A stretch of DNA of 64,000 nt from assembly GCF_001278755.1 (NCBI RefSeq), contig NZ_CP012601.1, positions 1,302,001-1,366,000 of the forward strand, in the 5' to 3' direction. The first letter of the stretch is position 1. Each line of letters opens with the position of its first letter. A program made the translations under genes and the position numbers. Source of the DNA: Bacillus sp. FJAT-22090 (GTDB lineage: Bacteria > Bacillota > Bacilli > Bacillales_A > Planococcaceae). The notes under the pieces are model-generated. The model did not search any database. It was given only the letters and a program-made list of their open reading frames with translations, and was not told the origin of the DNA. Shown piece by piece: positions 53,708 through 62,824 of the stretch.

Positions 53708-54283
53708 CTAAATCTGTTGTTCTAATTCTTTCGTTTTTTCGTTTAATAGCTCTGTATATACGGTCAATTCTTCTTTGTTATTCGTTTTTATATATATTGG
53801 TTCACCGAAGATAATCGTTGCTTTTTTCATATTCCGTAACTCTTTTAGTGTACGCGGTCCAACGTAAAGTGCAGGAATAATTGGTGCTTTAGCTAAATTG
53901 CTTATCGTAACAGCACCTCTTTTTAAAGGCACCTCGTCAGCAGTGCGTGTGCCGCTCGGAAATATCCCAACTACTTCTCCAGCTTTTAATAATTTTACAG
54001 GTTTCTTTATGCTGCTTGGAGAAGTATTTTCTCTGTCCACAGGAAATGCATTTATTTTTTTCAAAAATGAACCAACTATTTTATTTTGAAAAAGCTCTTT
54101 CTTTGCCATAAAATGAATCGGACTTGGGATACACATCCCTAGAATTACTATTTCTAACCATCCTCTATGTGTACAAGTTACAATATACCCTTCATTTTTA
54201 GGTAACAAATGCTTGTTTTGAACCTCTACTTTCCCAAACAACCGTACAACTATTTTTGCTAATGTTAATGTAAATCGATACAT
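53708..54283 (-). CDS. PlsC-like 1-acylglycerol-3-phosphate acyltransferase
   Basis: A membrane-associated acyltransferase of 191 residues for phospholipid synthesis, second acylation. Motif III FPSGTRT and PLKRGAV (motif IV region) fit PlsC. The catalytic HX4D box appears as HRGWLE, with Glu in place of Asp. The start at 54283 is set by AAAGGTGAG; a GTG three codons earlier overlaps that site. It may be a second, specialised acyltransferase rather than the housekeeping PlsC. No operon partner is obvious. Confidence 0.88.
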   Translation of the reverse strand: MYRFTLTLAKIVVRLFGKVEVQNKHLLPKNEGYIVTCTHRGWLEIVILGMCIPSPIHFMAKKELFQNKIVGSFLKKINAFPVDRENTSPSSIKKPVKLLKAGEVVGIFPSGTRTADEVPLKRGAVTISNLAKAPIIPALYVGPRTLKELRNMKKATIIFGEPIYIKTNNKEELTVYTELLNEKTKELEQQI

Positions 54284-54362
54284 AATTCTCACCTTTTTAT
54301 CATCTAGTTTTAGTACCTAGTGCTAATTATAAAGAATAATTTTAAAAAAACTAGACTTAAGG

Positions 54363-55262
54363 TTAAAAATAATTAGGTTTGTTGTACCATTTAGGAACGT
54401 CTAACTTAAAATTATCAAACTGATTTAGTGTAAACCTTGTATACCCTTGAAACTTCTCCAACTGTTTAATTGCAATTTCATGGCCCCATACTTCTGCAGA
54501 CACAATATGCATGGCTGCATACAACCGATGTAATTCCCAAAAAGAGAAAGGGATCTCCTCCATGTTGTGATAACCATCTACTACTCCACATGAATAGGCT
54601 TTACTTGTCTGTACATTAAAATATTCCATCTTATAAAATTCATTGATAGGATCTGCATATCGTATTTTTTGCATATCAATTAAGCCTGAAAATCGGTTTT
54701 CATCGATTAATATATTACCAGTATGAAAATCATAATGTTGAATACTACTTGGTCGATTTTTTAATAAATGAAGATTTTCCTTTATAAATGGCAATATGCA
54801 TTTATATTTAGGATTCTTTCTAACAATTTCTTCAAACAGCGGTGCTTGTCTAGCTATTCTATTTCCCCATGTTTCATCCCAACTTGGATACCCTACAGGA
54901 GCTGATATACTATGCATGTTCTTAAGTGTCTTTCCTACCTGCAGGCCAATTTCGTATTGAGTCGTTTCGCTTTTACTCGGCAAGGCAGTTTCCCCATTTT
55001 CTCCATTTATATAGTCCAAAATCATATAGGCTTTGTCATTAAAAACTCCGATATTATGTACAAATGGAATATGGGAATCGAGTGCATGAACAGCATTTAT
55101 TAGTTCCGCTTGCATTTCTAACTTTTTTATATCTGTTTGTGGAGAAAAACGAAGTAAATATATTCCATCTACACACCATTTCTCGTCTTCCGAATAACCT
55201 TCATCAATTTTTTGATAAGATGTACATTTTTTTAGAAATGGAATATCTGGTTTAAACATCAT
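54363..55262 (-). CDS. Aminoglycoside phosphotransferase (APH) family kinase
   Basis: A 299-residue small-molecule kinase-like protein. Brenner motif HYDFHTGNIL (Asp catalytic) is followed by GLIDMQKIRYADP, where the metal-binding Asp is kept but the usual DW/DFG surroundings differ. N-terminal lobe: YLLRFSP and MILDYINGE. Targets of such proteins include aminoglycosides, choline, homoserine and others; none can be chosen here. GGAGG precedes the double ATG. Confidence 0.85.
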   Translation of the reverse strand: MMFKPDIPFLKKCTSYQKIDEGYSEDEKWCVDGIYLLRFSPQTDIKKLEMQAELINAVHALDSHIPFVHNIGVFNDKAYMILDYINGENGETALPSKSETTQYEIGLQVGKTLKNMHSISAPVGYPSWDETWGNRIARQAPLFEEIVRKNPKYKCILPFIKENLHLLKNRPSSIQHYDFHTGNILIDENRFSGLIDMQKIRYADPINEFYKMEYFNVQTSKAYSCGVVDGYHNMEEIPFSFWELHRLYAAMHIVSAEVWGHEIAIKQLEKFQGYTRFTLNQFDNFKLDVPKWYNKPNYF

Positions 55263-55343
55263 TTACCTCCTTCTAATTTTGTTTTTTAAAAATTCCAACA
55301 CTAGCATTAATATTACTAAATTATTACACCCAACGACACAACA

Positions 55344-55388
55344 AAAAACCAATCTGCTCTTCTTTTAAAAGAAAAGAGACTGGCTTTT
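55344..55388 (-). terminator. Terminator after the oxidase-like gene
   Basis: An interrupted long stem (AAAACCA...TGGCTTTT with inner TCTTTT/AAAAGA pairing); six As on the low side give Ts on the minus strand. Confidence 0.7.
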
Positions 55389-55404
55389 GAATGAATCCGA
55401 ATTT

Positions 55405-55776
55405 TTATACAGCTTTCAAATTCAAGAACACGTTAATAGCAAACATAATAACGCTGAACACAACTAATACCCCACCGATTGCTGTAAAAACAGTTGCTAT
55501 TTGAGCTCCATTTAATATTAGAACTGCCAAAGCTATCATCATCATAGGAAGCCCAATATTGCTGCTCCAGAAGTGTAACTTAGCATACAAGTTGTTGCTT
55601 GTACTTGGGAATAAGTGATACACAAAACCTGCTAGAGCAAAAGAAGCCCATCCTATCAGATTGATGTGTACATGTACTCCTTTTAATGCATAGTCATGCA
55701 CCATAGACATGTAAAGACCTAGGATCACCCCTATGGCAAAATAAACAACCGAAATCTTAATAAATTTAATACCCAT
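55405..55776 (-). CDS. Small four-helix heme-copper-oxidase-subunit-I-like protein
   Basis: A 123-residue membrane protein with four helices. GVHVHINLIGWASFALAGFVYHLFP resembles the helix II/III His-containing region of cytochrome oxidase or NO reductase subunit I, and similar short proteins in Bacillales are often labelled cytochrome oxidase. With only one quarter of the helices, it cannot be a full oxidase; heme binding through the His pair is possible. GGAGG lies 12 bases before the ATG at 55776; a longer frame overlaps the TPR gene and has no ribosome site. It may be co-transcribed with that gene. Confidence 0.78.
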   Translation of the reverse strand: MGIKFIKISVVYFAIGVILGLYMSMVHDYALKGVHVHINLIGWASFALAGFVYHLFPSTSNNLYAKLHFWSSNIGLPMMMIALAVLILNGAQIATVFTAIGGVLVVFSVIMFAINVFLNLKAV

Positions 55777-55871
55777 TATTCTCGTTTTCCTCCATTGAAA
55801 TAGAATAATAAAATAAGTGCTTATATATTCTATTAGGAGAATAAAATGAGTATTCTTATCACTGTTACTTA

Positions 55872-56357
55872 TTAATTCCACGTATCATCTAATTTATCTG
55901 AATAAAAGCGGATCGCTTTTTGGTAACGTATAATCTCTTCATCGTTTGTAGAATCCAGCAAACTGGATAGTAGTATTTCCATAGCCTTATTATGTTCGTT
56001 TAGGTTGTAAAGAGTCATCGAGTAAAATACTTTTATTGCCTTATTGTTTGGGAACAAGTTCAACCCTTTAAGAAATATCTTTTTTGATTTCTCGTATTCT
56101 CCTAATGTTCTATATGTACTTCCCAAGCCTAATATAGCACCTTCTAATTCTCTTGTAGGGAGTCCGTATTCAATCGCTCTTTCGTAATAGGGTGCAGCTT
56201 TTGCTTCTTCCCCTAAAACATCAAAGCTCCAGGCACATTGATATTGAAGTATAGCTTCAGTAGGAAATGCTTCTACTAACTTGATCAACAACTGATTTGA
56301 TTCCTTATTCTTTCCTTCTTCTCTTAATTTAAGCGCAATCTCCATTTTTTCATTCAA
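55872..56357 (-). CDS. TPR-repeat protein
   Basis: A 161-residue soluble protein with about four tetratricopeptide units (for example AILQYQCAWSFDVLGEEAKAA and AILGLGSTYRTLGEYEKSK, separated by 34-36 residues). It is a protein-protein interaction scaffold of unknown partner. It starts with TTG eight bases after GGAGG. It lies between an acetyltransferase gene (18 bases upstream) and the oxidase-like gene, probably one operon. Confidence 0.87.
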   Translation of the reverse strand: MNEKMEIALKLREEGKNKESNQLLIKLVEAFPTEAILQYQCAWSFDVLGEEAKAAPYYERAIEYGLPTRELEGAILGLGSTYRTLGEYEKSKKIFLKGLNLFPNNKAIKVFYSMTLYNLNEHNKAMEILLSSLLDSTNDEEIIRYQKAIRFYSDKLDDTWN

Positions 56358-56374
56358 TTTTTGTTCCTCCAGGG

Positions 56375-57265
56375 TTATGTAGATGGGATTTCTCTTTTAA
56401 AATAAGTTAATTCGTGTTTAACTTGAAATCCCGATGCTTTATATAAATGGACTGCTTTTTGATTTTCTGCTCCAACACATAAAGTAATTTCGTTTAATGA
56501 ATCCTTAAAGATTAGATGATTTAAAGCCGCTCGTACAAGCTTTGTGCCAACTCCTTGTTTTTGATATTCAGGATAAACCGATACATATTCTATCGAGCCT
56601 TCTCCATGTTTTGGGTCAGCTTCAACATACACATATCCTTTTATCCCTTCATCTTTATCCTTGTAAATTAATAAGTGGTTATGATCATTTATGCGACTTA
56701 TGATTTCATCCGCTTTAAAATAAGTGTCTGGAAAAGATAGTTCATGTAGATTTACAAAAGAATCATAATAGGATGGACCATAATAAATAATCTCTTGTTC
56801 TTCTTCACAAACAATGTTATCTGCACTTGCATGCAAAATAAAATAATTTCCATTTTCGATGCCATTCATATCCAACACAAATTGTCTTACTAAGGTGTTT
56901 TCTGTATTTATAAAAAATGAATACTTTTTTACGTTCTTTTGGTTTAGAATAGACAGCTTGCTCCATAATTGAGTTGCTATAACTTGAAACCTCTCTGGAT
57001 CTTTAACATAAGGACCCCACACTTCTGCCTGTTTATTTTCTTCGTCTATATCAAGGCCTATTGCTCCTAAGATTTCCTTATTTTCATATGCGACAATGAA
57101 CGAATTTGAAGATTCTAAAACAAAAAAATCGCTAATAAGTGTTTGGTAAATTTCATTTTCATTTTCTCCACAATAACCAATATGGTAGTTCGAATTACTA
57201 TTTAAGCTTGCTAGAAAGTGTGCCAGTTTTTTTAAATCTGTTGGAATGGTAAATGTTATTGTCAA
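56375..57265 (-). CDS. GNAT acetyltransferase, two-domain
   Basis: A 296-residue protein. The C-terminal GNAT domain (about 155-296) has the acetyl-CoA loop PEYQKQGVGTKLV and NQKAVHLYKASGF. The N-terminal half has weaker GNAT-like features (NEIYQTLISDFFV, ENKEILGAIGL). Start is a TTG preceded by GAGGG. The acceptor is unknown. It is followed by the TPR gene at close distance. Confidence 0.87.
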   Translation of the reverse strand: MTITFTIPTDLKKLAHFLASLNSNSNYHIGYCGENENEIYQTLISDFFVLESSNSFIVAYENKEILGAIGLDIDEENKQAEVWGPYVKDPERFQVIATQLWSKLSILNQKNVKKYSFFINTENTLVRQFVLDMNGIENGNYFILHASADNIVCEEEQEIIYYGPSYYDSFVNLHELSFPDTYFKADEIISRINDHNHLLIYKDKDEGIKGYVYVEADPKHGEGSIEYVSVYPEYQKQGVGTKLVRAALNHLIFKDSLNEITLCVGAENQKAVHLYKASGFQVKHELTYFKREIPST

Positions 57266-57431
57266 TTTTTAACCCTCATTTGAAGTGATATTTGAATTCT
57301 CTGAAATTATTTATAATTTTAGAATAACAGAAACAACAAAAAATTTTCATTATTTATTTTCTTTGCAGTAGTCGTATAGCTCGTTCACTTTGAATATGAT
57401 TCTAAGACATCACATTTCGGAGGGCTAATAA

Positions 57432-58070
57432 ATGAATTCTTTAATTACCTATTTCCTATTAGGTGTTTCGTTAGCAGCACCTATCGGCCCTGTTAAGGCA
57501 ACATTATTAAATACTGGTATTAAAAATGGGTTTTATCATGCTTGGCTTTTTGGTTTAGGTGCAATTGTAACAGACATACTTTATATGCTAATGGTATATT
57601 TTGGAGTAGCCCAATTCATTGACTCTCCCTATATGAAGACATTTCTTTGGTCTTTCGGTTTTTTTGTCTTAACGTATACAGGGATTGAAAATATCATGAC
57701 TCTCCATACTATATCAACGGATCCAAAATTTCGAAAAGTGATCCGTTTAAGACACTCTATTTTAGCAGGGTTCTTAATGGCTTTAATGAACCCTTTAACT
57801 ATTCTATTTTGGTTAGGAATTTATGGTTCGATACTTATTGGGGGAAATGGGAATTTAACTGGATATGAAGTGATCATTTACAGTTTAACCATATTAGTCG
57901 GTATCTCTTTAGTAGACTTAATAATGTCTATCCTATCGAGTAGCACGCGAAAAATCTTATCGAGCCCATTTTTGAAAATTATTTCCCTTATCTCCTCGTT
58001 ATCCATGATTGGATTTGGAATATATTTTGGTATTCAAGCTTATCGTTCCCTTATAAATTTAATAAACTAA
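57432..58070 (+). CDS. LysE-family amino acid exporter
   Basis: A 212-residue membrane protein with six helices. The N-terminal LGVSLAAPIGPVKATLLNTGIKNGF and ALMNPLTILFWLGI are the family signature of LysE/RhtB exporters of amino acids or related amines. GGAGGG precedes the ATG. It is followed by an MFS exporter gene 90 bases on in the same direction. The exported substrate is not predictable. Confidence 0.93.
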   Translation: MNSLITYFLLGVSLAAPIGPVKATLLNTGIKNGFYHAWLFGLGAIVTDILYMLMVYFGVAQFIDSPYMKTFLWSFGFFVLTYTGIENIMTLHTISTDPKFRKVIRLRHSILAGFLMALMNPLTILFWLGIYGSILIGGNGNLTGYEVIIYSLTILVGISLVDLIMSILSSSTRKILSSPFLKIISLISSLSMIGFGIYFGIQAYRSLINLIN

Positions 58071-58166
58071 ATTAACTATTTTACGTTTTTTGTAAAAATA
58101 TTTTCAAGGATAATACGTTGGTGCATGGGAATCATACCTGTAACAATAAGAAGTTGAGGTGTGATA

Positions 58167-59408
58167 ATGAATAATATAAACAGAGGGGATTCACAGGTTA
58201 GTGTATGGTGTATCGTCAGCTTGGCATCAATCCCCCTCGTCATGACTCTTGGAAACTCCATGCTTATACCCGTACTACCTATTTTAGAGAAAAAAGTTGG
58301 AATTACATCTTTTCAATCCAGTATGATCATAACAAGTTATTCAATTGCTGCAATTTTACTTATTCCCGTAGCAGGTTATTTATCTGACCGTCTGGGAAGG
58401 AAAAAAATTATCTTACCGAGTCTTATTCTTGCACTTATTGGTGGTTTGATAGCTGGATATGCATCATGGAAAATGGAGAATCCTTTTACATGGATTATTA
58501 TAGGAAGGATTCTACAAGGAATTGGAGCATCTGGAGCTATGCCAATCGTATTACCACTAGTCGGAGACTTATATAAAGATGATGATGAAAAAACAAGCTC
58601 GTGTTTAGGAATAATTGAAACTTCGAACACCTTCGGAAAAGTGTTAAGTCCTATATTAGGATCTGTTTTTGCAGCCATTCTATGGTTTTTACCGTTCTTT
58701 TCTATCTCTTTATTCAGCTTGATTTCCATTATCCTAATATTTTTCTTTGTTAAAGTGCCAAAAGACTCCGATGAACCTGTAAAACTCAAAGAATTTATTG
58801 GTAATGTAAAGAAAACATTCAAAAAAGAAGGTAAGTGGTTATTTACCGTATTTCTTAATGGAGCTTTCGTAATGCTTATATTATTTGGAGTTCTTTTCTT
58901 TTTATCCGAGATGCTAGAAATAACACACAACATAAAAGGGATTAAGAAAGGTTTCGTAATTGCTATTCCTCTACTGTTACTTTGTATTTCATCATTTATT
59001 ACCGGTAGAAACATTAAGGGTGATATTAAGACCATCAAAAGAATGATGGTACTAAGTTTGATTATTACCTCTGCAAGTGTCGTCTTCGTCGGTTTTGTAA
59101 AAGAAAAACTTATTCTTCTATTAATCGTAACGAGTATTGTAGGTATTGCTATAGGTGCACTTTTACCCGTTCTAGATGCAATTATAACTGAGAACATTAG
59201 AAAAGAAGAACGTGGAACAGTCTCTTCTTTTTATAGCTCTGCAAGGTTTATAGGTGTTGCTGCCGGCCCTCCTATCATGTCTTTAGTAATGAAAAACTAC
59301 CTCAATATAAGTTATATTATTGGAGGGATCATTGGCCTTCTTCTTTTATTTTTGGTATTTAAATACGTTAAAGTTGATGAGTTTGAAAGTAAATCTACGT
59401 CAAAATAA
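58167..59408 (+). CDS. MFS drug/metabolite exporter
   Basis: A 413-residue 12-helix transporter of the DHA1 drug:proton antiporter type. The loop 2-3 motif GYLSDRLGRKKIILP and motif C-like GRILQGIGASGAMPIVLPLVGDLY are clear. GAGGTG precedes the ATG at 58167; a GTG two codons earlier is possible. It is similar in type to multidrug or siderophore exporters of Bacillus, but the substrate is unknown. A terminator follows. Confidence 0.93.
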   Translation: MNNINRGDSQVSVWCIVSLASIPLVMTLGNSMLIPVLPILEKKVGITSFQSSMIITSYSIAAILLIPVAGYLSDRLGRKKIILPSLILALIGGLIAGYASWKMENPFTWIIIGRILQGIGASGAMPIVLPLVGDLYKDDDEKTSSCLGIIETSNTFGKVLSPILGSVFAAILWFLPFFSISLFSLISIILIFFFVKVPKDSDEPVKLKEFIGNVKKTFKKEGKWLFTVFLNGAFVMLILFGVLFFLSEMLEITHNIKGIKKGFVIAIPLLLLCISSFITGRNIKGDIKTIKRMMVLSLIITSASVVFVGFVKEKLILLLIVTSIVGIAIGALLPVLDAIITENIRKEERGTVSSFYSSARFIGVAAGPPIMSLVMKNYLNISYIIGGIIGLLLLFLVFKYVKVDEFESKSTSK

Positions 59409-59410
59409 AT

Positions 59411-59450
59411 AAAAGGATCGAACAGCTTATTACGCTGAAGCGATCCTTTT
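59411..59450. terminator. Terminator between convergent genes
   Basis: AAAAGGATCG (59411-59420) pairs with CGATCCTTTT (59441-59450), with an inner CAGC/GCTG stem. It serves the exporter and the opposite yqhV gene. Confidence 0.85.
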
Positions 59451-59455
59451 TATAT

Positions 59456-59683
59456 TTAATCTGACTTTAAACTAAAAATTATAAGGAATATTCCTGCAAA
59501 AAGACAAATAATTCGTGTAAGAGATATTTTTTCAGCTAATCCGGATAGTCCAATTGCTGTAGTAACGATTAAAACAGTTGGTCCAACTAGAGCAAGTAAT
59601 GTATTAATATAAAATGCTTTTTCTAAATCATTAAATTTTAGCATAAATAAAGCAGCTGTTATTTCTATACTTCCTGAAATCAA
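59456..59683 (-). CDS. yqhV: YqhV-family small membrane protein (DUF2619)
   Basis: A protein of at least 75 residues with three helices. SIEITAALFMLKFNDLEKAFYINTLLALVGPTVLIVTTAIGL closely follows YqhV of Bacillus subtilis (shown here only by shared pattern). YqhV lies near spoIIIA genes there; function is unknown. The TTG at 59683 is the first standard start, but family similarity (LLRLIS before SGSIE) continues upstream through codons without ATG/GTG/TTG, so the N-terminus may begin at a rare codon or be damaged. Confidence 0.78.
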   Translation of the reverse strand: MISGSIEITAALFMLKFNDLEKAFYINTLLALVGPTVLIVTTAIGLSGLAEKISLTRIICLFAGIFLIIFSLKSD

Positions 59684-59885
59684 TCTTAGTAAAATGATAA
59701 AAAATAGCGCCTTTTCTATTAAAATGAATACCCGCTCCCCAACTTATTATAACCCACTACTATATATATACGAGTTAATACAAACGATTATGCAAATTAA
59801 AAAGGTGCTAAATCTAAAGTTGGGGTGTGGTAATATTGTTCAAACAATTTCACTGCACCCTTTCTTGCTAATCGCGCGATGATTT
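59684..59885. other. Intergenic DNA before the palindrome
   Basis: No supported gene. The segment turns from AT-rich to mixed composition towards 59815, where GGGGTGTGG may be close to one end of the former insertion sequence. Confidence 0.3.
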
Positions 59886-60010
59886 TCGCTAAGGGTCGGA
59901 CGCTCACCCCGGGCACGGCTTCAACTAATTTTTTTCAGGAAGCGCCTCCCGAAAAAAGTGGATTTTCAGCTCGTGCTGTTCCCGGTGGGGTGTCGCCTCC
60001 CTTTCGCTAC
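59886..60010. repeat. GC-rich imperfect palindrome of about 120 bases
   Basis: The left arm (from cgctaagggtcggacg) and the right arm (to gtcgcctccctttcgc) pair over most of their length with several mismatches. Inside, TTTTTTC...GGA and TCC...GAAAAAA form the tip. The segment is far more GC-rich than the surroundings. It looks like a mobile palindromic repeat or the structured end of an insertion sequence. Confidence 0.7.
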
Positions 60011-60021
60011 ATACAAAGCTG

Positions 60022-60226
60022 CTATCCAAGATGATTTCCTACTTTTTTATATAAATGACTAAGTAAAATCTTCGCCTTAAAATACTCGAACTTACGATAA
60101 CCATCGTCATTTCCATTAATAATTTTTGATGATTTATCCATACCTTCCAAAAAACCATTCGAATAGGCAAATGCATAACTATTTAAATCTCTACATGCAA
60201 ATTTTATAAGTATTAATCGTTATAGA
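60022..60226 (-). pseudogene. ISL3-type transposase, 3' remnant
   Basis: On the minus strand, one open frame reads LNSYAFAYSNGFLEGMDKSS..., then GYRKFEYFKAKILL, ending in a stop at 60022. This matches the C-terminal SNGFxEGxNNKIK...GYRNFExFRxRIL block of DDE ISL3-family transposases, with changed residues (MDKSS for NNKIK). The rest of the transposase is missing, because trpA begins directly at 60227. It is therefore a dead fragment that replaced the natural trp operon tail. Confidence 0.75.
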
Positions 60227-61018
60227 TTATGATATGGAAACTTGTTTTTTGGAAGCTTGTATAAGCTCGACTATTTTCTCCTTGTTATTCAAGTGGAACG
60301 CTTCTACTATTGCACTTCCCACAATTACACCATCTGTAATAGCACCCATGGATACTACTTGTTCTGGCGAGGAGACTCCGAATCCTGCGAGTACTGGAAT
60401 AGGACATAGTTCTTTTAATAATATTAAATGTTGCTCTAGCTGTTCATTAAAACCATTTCGAACGCCAGTAATACCATTTACAGTAACTGCATAAATAAAT
60501 CCTTCCCCTAATGCAATAATTTTTGCAATACGTTCAGGTGGGCTTGTCAAAGATACTAGTGGAACTAGTGCTATATCAGTATCTTGAAGGGACACTCTTA
60601 GTTGATTACTTTCTTCGACAGGTACATCCGGAACGATCAATCCAGCAATACCAATTCGTTGACAGTCATTCGAAAATGTTTCTAAACCATAACTTAAAAT
60701 CGGGTTGAAATATGTCATTAATATAAGTGGAATATGAACTTTTTCATGAAAAGAATCTAACGCTTGAATAATTAATCGAAGATTTGTACCATTGGCAAGT
60801 GAACGTTCTCCAGCTCTTTGTATTGTAGGACCATCTGCTACAGGATCAGAAAAAGGAATTCCCACTTCAATGGCAGTTGCTCCATTTTCTTGAAGAAAGA
60901 GAATTTGCTCTTGTAATGATTCAAGTCCTCCGTCACCAGCCATTATATACGGAATAAACGCTTTTTCACCTTTTGAAAGTACTGCCTCAATCTCCGCTGT
61001 TAGTTTTGTTTTAGTCAT
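60227..61018 (-). CDS. trpA: Tryptophan synthase alpha subunit
   Basis: This enzyme cleaves indole-3-glycerol phosphate to indole and glyceraldehyde-3-phosphate, passing indole to TrpB. The 263-residue TIM barrel has the catalytic Glu in [21 protein letters not shown] and the second catalytic Asp in the same block, plus the phosphate-binding [10 protein letters not shown]. Its ATG overlaps the trpB stop by four bases. It is the last trp gene; there is no terminator behind it, only the transposase relic. Confidence 0.97.
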   Translation of the reverse strand: MTKTKLTAEIEAVLSKGEKAFIPYIMAGDGGLESLQEQILFLQENGATAIEVGIPFSDPVADGPTIQRAGERSLANGTNLRLIIQALDSFHEKVHIPLILMTYFNPILSYGLETFSNDCQRIGIAGLIVPDVPVEESNQLRVSLQDTDIALVPLVSLTSPPERIAKIIALGEGFIYAVTVNGITGVRNGFNEQLEQHLILLKELCPIPVLAGFGVSSPEQVVSMGAITDGVIVGSAIVEAFHLNNKEKIVELIQASKKQVSIS

Positions 61019-62217
61019 TTCCCTGCACCTCCTAACGCATCTCGTACTGTTTGAACATCTTTATCGCCACGTCCAGATAAACATATTACCAAAATTTGTT
61101 CTGCATTCATTTCCTTCGCTAATTTTGCAGCAAAATGAACAGCATGAGAACTCTCTAAAGCTGGAATAATACCTTCCTTTTTTGAAAGTAATTGTAGGCC
61201 TTCGAGTGCCTCTGAATCTGTTACAGATGTATATTTCACACGTCCAATATCATGTAAATAACTATGTTCAGGTCCAACTGCTGGATAATCTAAACCTGCT
61301 GAAATAGAGTGTGCTTCTTGGATAAATCCATTTTCATCTTGTAAAATATACATATATGCTCCATGCAATACGCCTTCTTTTGCTTCTGCAGTTGCGGAAG
61401 CATGTAAACCTGAAGCGATACCATTTCCGCCTGCCTCTACACCGTATAAAGATACTGTTTCATCCTCAACAAAAGGGTGGAACATACCGATTGCATTACT
61501 TCCGCCACCTACACATGCAACTACAGCGTCTGGTAATCTTCCTTCCTTTTCGAAAATTTGCTTTCGAGTTTCAACACCAATTACACGTTGAAAATCTCGA
61601 ACAATTCTAGGAAATGGATGTGGCCCAAGGGCAGAACCTAAAATATAGTGGGTATCTTCTACATTGGATACCCAGTACCGAAGAGCTTCATTGACAGCAT
61701 CTTTAAGAGTTCCTGAGCCTTGATCAACTGAAACGACCTTCGCCCCAAGCAACTCCATCCGAAATACGTTTAATTCTTGTCTCCGGACATCTTCTTTTCC
61801 CATAAAAACAACGCAATCCATGTCGAATAATGCACATACGGTTGCAGTTGCAACCCCATGCTGACCTGCTCCTGTTTCTGCAACAATTTTATTTTTCCCC
61901 ATACGCTTTGCAAGTATTGCCTGACCAATCGTATTATTGATCTTATGTGCTCCTGTATGGTTTAAATCTTCTCGTTTTAGGTATATTTTTGCTCCACCAA
62001 GTGCTTGTGTAAGTCGTTCTGCAAAATAAAGAGGTGTTTCACGTCCACTATATTCCTTTAAATAGTAATTCAATTCTTCTAAAAAAGAAGGATCCGCAAT
62101 TGCCTCATCATACGCTTGTTCTAATTCATTTAATGCGGTCATCAATGTTTCAGGAACGTACTGTCCGCCAAAACGTCCATATCTACCAGCTTTTACTTCC
62201 TCATTAGTTTTGACCAT
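61015..62217 (-). CDS. trpB: Tryptophan synthase beta subunit
   Basis: The PLP enzyme that joins indole and serine to tryptophan. The 400 residues have [11 protein letters not shown] near the N-terminus, HTGAHKINN with the PLP lysine, [12 protein letters not shown], the phosphate loop GGGSNAIG and [12 protein letters not shown]. The ATG at 62217 has GAGGAG upstream and overlaps trpF by 14 bases; the frame extends six codons further without a good site. It is part of the trpD-C-F-B-A chain. Confidence 0.97.
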   Translation of the reverse strand: MVKTNEEVKAGRYGRFGGQYVPETLMTALNELEQAYDEAIADPSFLEELNYYLKEYSGRETPLYFAERLTQALGGAKIYLKREDLNHTGAHKINNTIGQAILAKRMGKNKIVAETGAGQHGVATATVCALFDMDCVVFMGKEDVRRQELNVFRMELLGAKVVSVDQGSGTLKDAVNEALRYWVSNVEDTHYILGSALGPHPFPRIVRDFQRVIGVETRKQIFEKEGRLPDAVVACVGGGSNAIGMFHPFVEDETVSLYGVEAGGNGIASGLHASATAEAKEGVLHGAYMYILQDENGFIQEAHSISAGLDYPAVGPEHSYLHDIGRVKYTSVTDSEALEGLQLLSKKEGIIPALESSHAVHFAAKLAKEMNAEQILVICLSGRGDKDVQTVRDALGGAGK

Positions 62218-62824
62218 TTGCTTCTCTCTCCTCATCTTTAACAGCTTTAATAAATGCTCGAATCAGCTCGCTATTTTTTTTACCGTCTATTTCTACCCCA
62301 CTAGAGACATCTACCATATAAGGATTTACACGTTTAATGGCCTCTTTCACATTTGTAGGATTTAATCCTCCAGCTAATATTATCTTTTCTTGCTTGACCT
62401 CGTGCCCTTTCATTAATCGCCAATCAAACACAATACCACTACCGGCTTGGGGTGCATCAAACAATAAATAATCTGTGTCATACTGCTTGGAACGCTCAAC
62501 ATCTTCCTCACTTCGTACAGAAAATGCTTTTATGGAAGGGTAATTATGCACTTGAATAAATTCTGGCGTTTCAATGCCATGGTACTGAACAATATCTAGT
62601 GCTACTTCCCTTACAGTATCTTCTAATTCCTTAGCTGTCGGGTGAACAAATACCCCTACCTTTAATACGCCTACTGGAACCTCTTTAGCTAGTTCTTTTG
62701 CCTGTTCAATCGTAAGTTTTCGTTTACTTGGTGCAAATACAAAACCAACTGCGTCAGCACCAGCATCAATCGCTGCTCTTACATCCTCTTTTTCCATCAA
62801 TCCACAAATTTTTACTTTCGTCAT
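62204..62824 (-). CDS. trpF: Phosphoribosylanthranilate isomerase
   Basis: A 206-residue TIM-barrel enzyme of the tryptophan pathway that isomerises phosphoribosylanthranilate. The N-terminal VKICGLM holds the catalytic Cys, [16 protein letters not shown] and [10 protein letters not shown] follow, and the catalytic Asp is in [11 protein letters not shown]. The C-terminal [10 protein letters not shown] and DVSSGVE motifs bind phosphate. It overlaps trpC by four bases and trpB by 14. Confidence 0.96.
   Translation of the reverse strand: MTKVKICGLMEKEDVRAAIDAGADAVGFVFAPSKRKLTIEQAKELAKEVPVGVLKVGVFVHPTAKELEDTVREVALDIVQYHGIETPEFIQVHNYPSIKAFSVRSEEDVERSKQYDTDYLLFDAPQAGSGIVFDWRLMKGHEVKQEKIILAGGLNPTNVKEAIKRVNPYMVDVSSGVEIDGKKNSELIRAFIKAVKDEEREANGQN

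Noticed and set aside
58376-59197. Minus-strand frame of 273 codons inside the MFS gene
   Set aside because: It lies fully antisense to a clear 12-helix exporter; its hydrophobic composition is the mirror of that gene.
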